Under the pieces are notes generated by a model that saw only the letters and a program-made list of their open reading frames with translations, did not search any database and was not told the DNA's origin. DNA of 33,666 nucleotides, taken from NCBI GenBank assembly GCA_007118145.1, contig SKSD01000063.1, forward strand, positions 1 through 33,666, read 5' to 3'. Numbering within the stretch: the first letter of the stretch is position 1; each line of letters starts with the position of its first letter. Source of the stretch: Halobacteriales archaeon (lineage in GTDB: Archaea > Halobacteriota > Halobacteria > Halobacteriales > SKSH01). Position numbers and translations under genes: made by a program. This document shows, one piece after another, positions 32,861 through 33,666 of this stretch.

Positions 32861-33063
32861 CCATGCTATCGAGCGCGAGGAGGGACTGGTTCATCGTCGC
32901 GTTCATCACCCTGTCGTTCATTGTCATCCCACTGGTCATCCTGTGGCGGCCTCCGGCCTTGCCATGGCGGGTATCGTTCATCCTCCTGCCATTGATACCC
33001 GGTGCGGTACTTGCGGCCATTGCCGTCTGGTACGCTCTCTCGGACGGTACTGGCACAGACTGA
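32857..33063 (+). CDS. Small two-helix membrane protein
   Basis: A 68-residue protein with two hydrophobic helices (about 12-30 and 40-60) separated by RPPALPWR, ending in a short polar tail. It does not match a family I can name. Its ATG overlaps the dehydrogenase stop (ATGA), so it is translated with that gene, though a second ATG two codons later could serve. The ABC ATPase starting 69 nt later has its own TATA-like box, so a link to that transporter is only possible. Confidence 0.75.
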   Translation: MTMLSSARRDWFIVAFITLSFIVIPLVILWRPPALPWRVSFILLPLIPGAVLAAIAVWYALSDGTGTD

Positions 33064-33095
33064 TACGGTATCGATCACTGACTCAGTGGCGTTTC

Positions 33096-33108
33096 GAATC
33101 CCTTAGGG
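33096..33108 (+). promoter_or_regulatory. TATA-like element of the terminal ABC ATPase gene
   Basis: GAATCCCTTAGGG at 33096-33108, with CCTTAGGG centred about 28 nt before ATG 33132. The match to consensus is modest. Confidence 0.35.
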
Positions 33109-33131
33109 CGAAAGCGGGGGCATCACAAGTA

Positions 33132-33666
33132 ATGACCGAGCACGTGATCGAGGCGAATCACCTCTCATACGCCTACGATGCTGTCACCGCCCTCGACAGC
33201 ATCACGATGTCGGTGCCGAAAGGCTCGGTCGTCGCACTGCTGGGACCGAACGGTGCCGGCAAGACCACGTTTATCCGCCTGCTGACCGGTACGCTCGCTC
33301 CACAGCAAGGTGAGATTAGTCTCTTCGGTCACCAACCCGCTCGTATCGACCGAGAACGCATCGGTGTACTTCCCCAGTCGTTCGAACCGCCAGAACGACT
33401 CACCCCGAGGGAGTTATTGGGATATTACGGTGGACTCTATGACCATGCGAGCGAACCCGAGGGCATCCTGCACGACCTCGGCCTCGAGGCCATCGCCGAC
33501 CGGCCCTATCGTAAGCTCTCAGGTGGCGAACAGCGCAGAACCTGCCTCGGCACCGCGCTCGTCAACGATCCAGAACTGCTCGTCCTCGATGAACCGACCG
33601 CCAGGATAGACCCGGCTGGCAAACGCGATATCTGGAACTATATACCGCGACTTGTCGATGCCGGGA
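33132..33666 (+). CDS. ABC transporter ATP-binding protein (partial, cut by window end)
   Basis: The first 178 residues of an ABC ATPase; the 3' end lies outside the window. It has Walker A GPNGAGKTT, the Q-loop VLPQSFEP, the signature LSGGEQRR and Walker B LLVLDEPTARIDPAG. The usual Gly in TAGLDP/TAGIDP is Arg (AGG), a single-base change that is uncommon there. The switch His is beyond the edge. The YAYDAVTALDSITMSVPKGSVV opening fits the DrrA/CcmA-type exporters, for which an ABC-2 permease would be expected next. What it carries is unknown. Confidence 0.9.
   Translation, partial: MTEHVIEANHLSYAYDAVTALDSITMSVPKGSVVALLGPNGAGKTTFIRLLTGTLAPQQGEISLFGHQPARIDRERIGVLPQSFEPPERLTPRELLGYYGGLYDHASEPEGILHDLGLEAIADRPYRKLSGGEQRRTCLGTALVNDPELLVLDEPTARIDPAGKRDIWNYIPRLVDAG

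Overview
The window looks like a chromosomal segment of a halophilic euryarchaeon (class Halobacteria). The predicted proteins are strongly acidic. The gene set is archaeal: GatD, a two-subunit GMP synthase, a threonyl-tRNA synthetase with the archaeal editing domain, class I HMG-CoA reductase, a SAMP1-type ubiquitin-like modifier, type II methionine aminopeptidase, a DUF63 protein, a Vms1-like release factor, and haloarchaeal families I recognise as DUF5802 and DUF7126. Many genes have a TATA-like box centred about 25-30 nt before the start codon, as expected for leaderless haloarchaeal mRNAs, and I used this to choose starts. Coding density is high. No gene-free stretch exceeds 300 bases; the longest are 568-745 and 2270-2486. 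I see no rRNA, tRNA, insertion sequence, prophage or CRISPR array. The genus cannot be determined by eye.

Layout. 1-2269: a small lipoprotein and a YtcJ-type amidohydrolase, both on the minus strand, with two inverted repeats nearby. 2487-5970: a tightly overlapping zinc/manganese-type ABC importer operon (znuA-znuC-znuB). Its binding protein carries two tandem histidine-rich modules. 6010-12123: a housekeeping block of HMG-CoA reductase, an exported bactofilin-like membrane protein, NADP-type isocitrate dehydrogenase, isoaspartyl peptidase/asparaginase, methionine aminopeptidase and a HIT hydrolase. 12163-16070: a CDF metal exporter with manganese-type ligand pattern, a tRNA methylthiotransferase, a DUF63 membrane protein and a nucleoside phosphorylase. 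16111-19010: three membrane proteins, the last two being paralogues with three N-terminal helices and a TrkA-C-like end. 19031-22222: SAMP1 converging on a regulator-gatD-GNAT operon. 22364-25763: DUF5802, a Vms1-type protein, and a DUF1611/enolase pair matching the DgcN-DgcA D-glutamate pathway. 25872-31184: a VOC protein, thrS, and the divergent pyrG-guaAb-DUF7126 nucleotide operon. 31204-33666: a MoaB/MogA homologue with altered signature motifs, a zinc-lobe dehydrogenase, a small membrane protein and the start of an ABC transporter ATPase cut by the window end.

Themes. Metal homeostasis appears twice (import by ZnuABC, export by the CDF). Translation and its quality control recur (GatD, ThrRS, MetAP, methylthiotransferase, Vms1-like protein). 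CTP and GMP synthesis are coupled in one operon. The points most worth following are the doubled His-rich modules in ZnuA, the paired TrkA-C membrane proteins, the degenerate MoaB/MogA protein, and the D-glutamate module.
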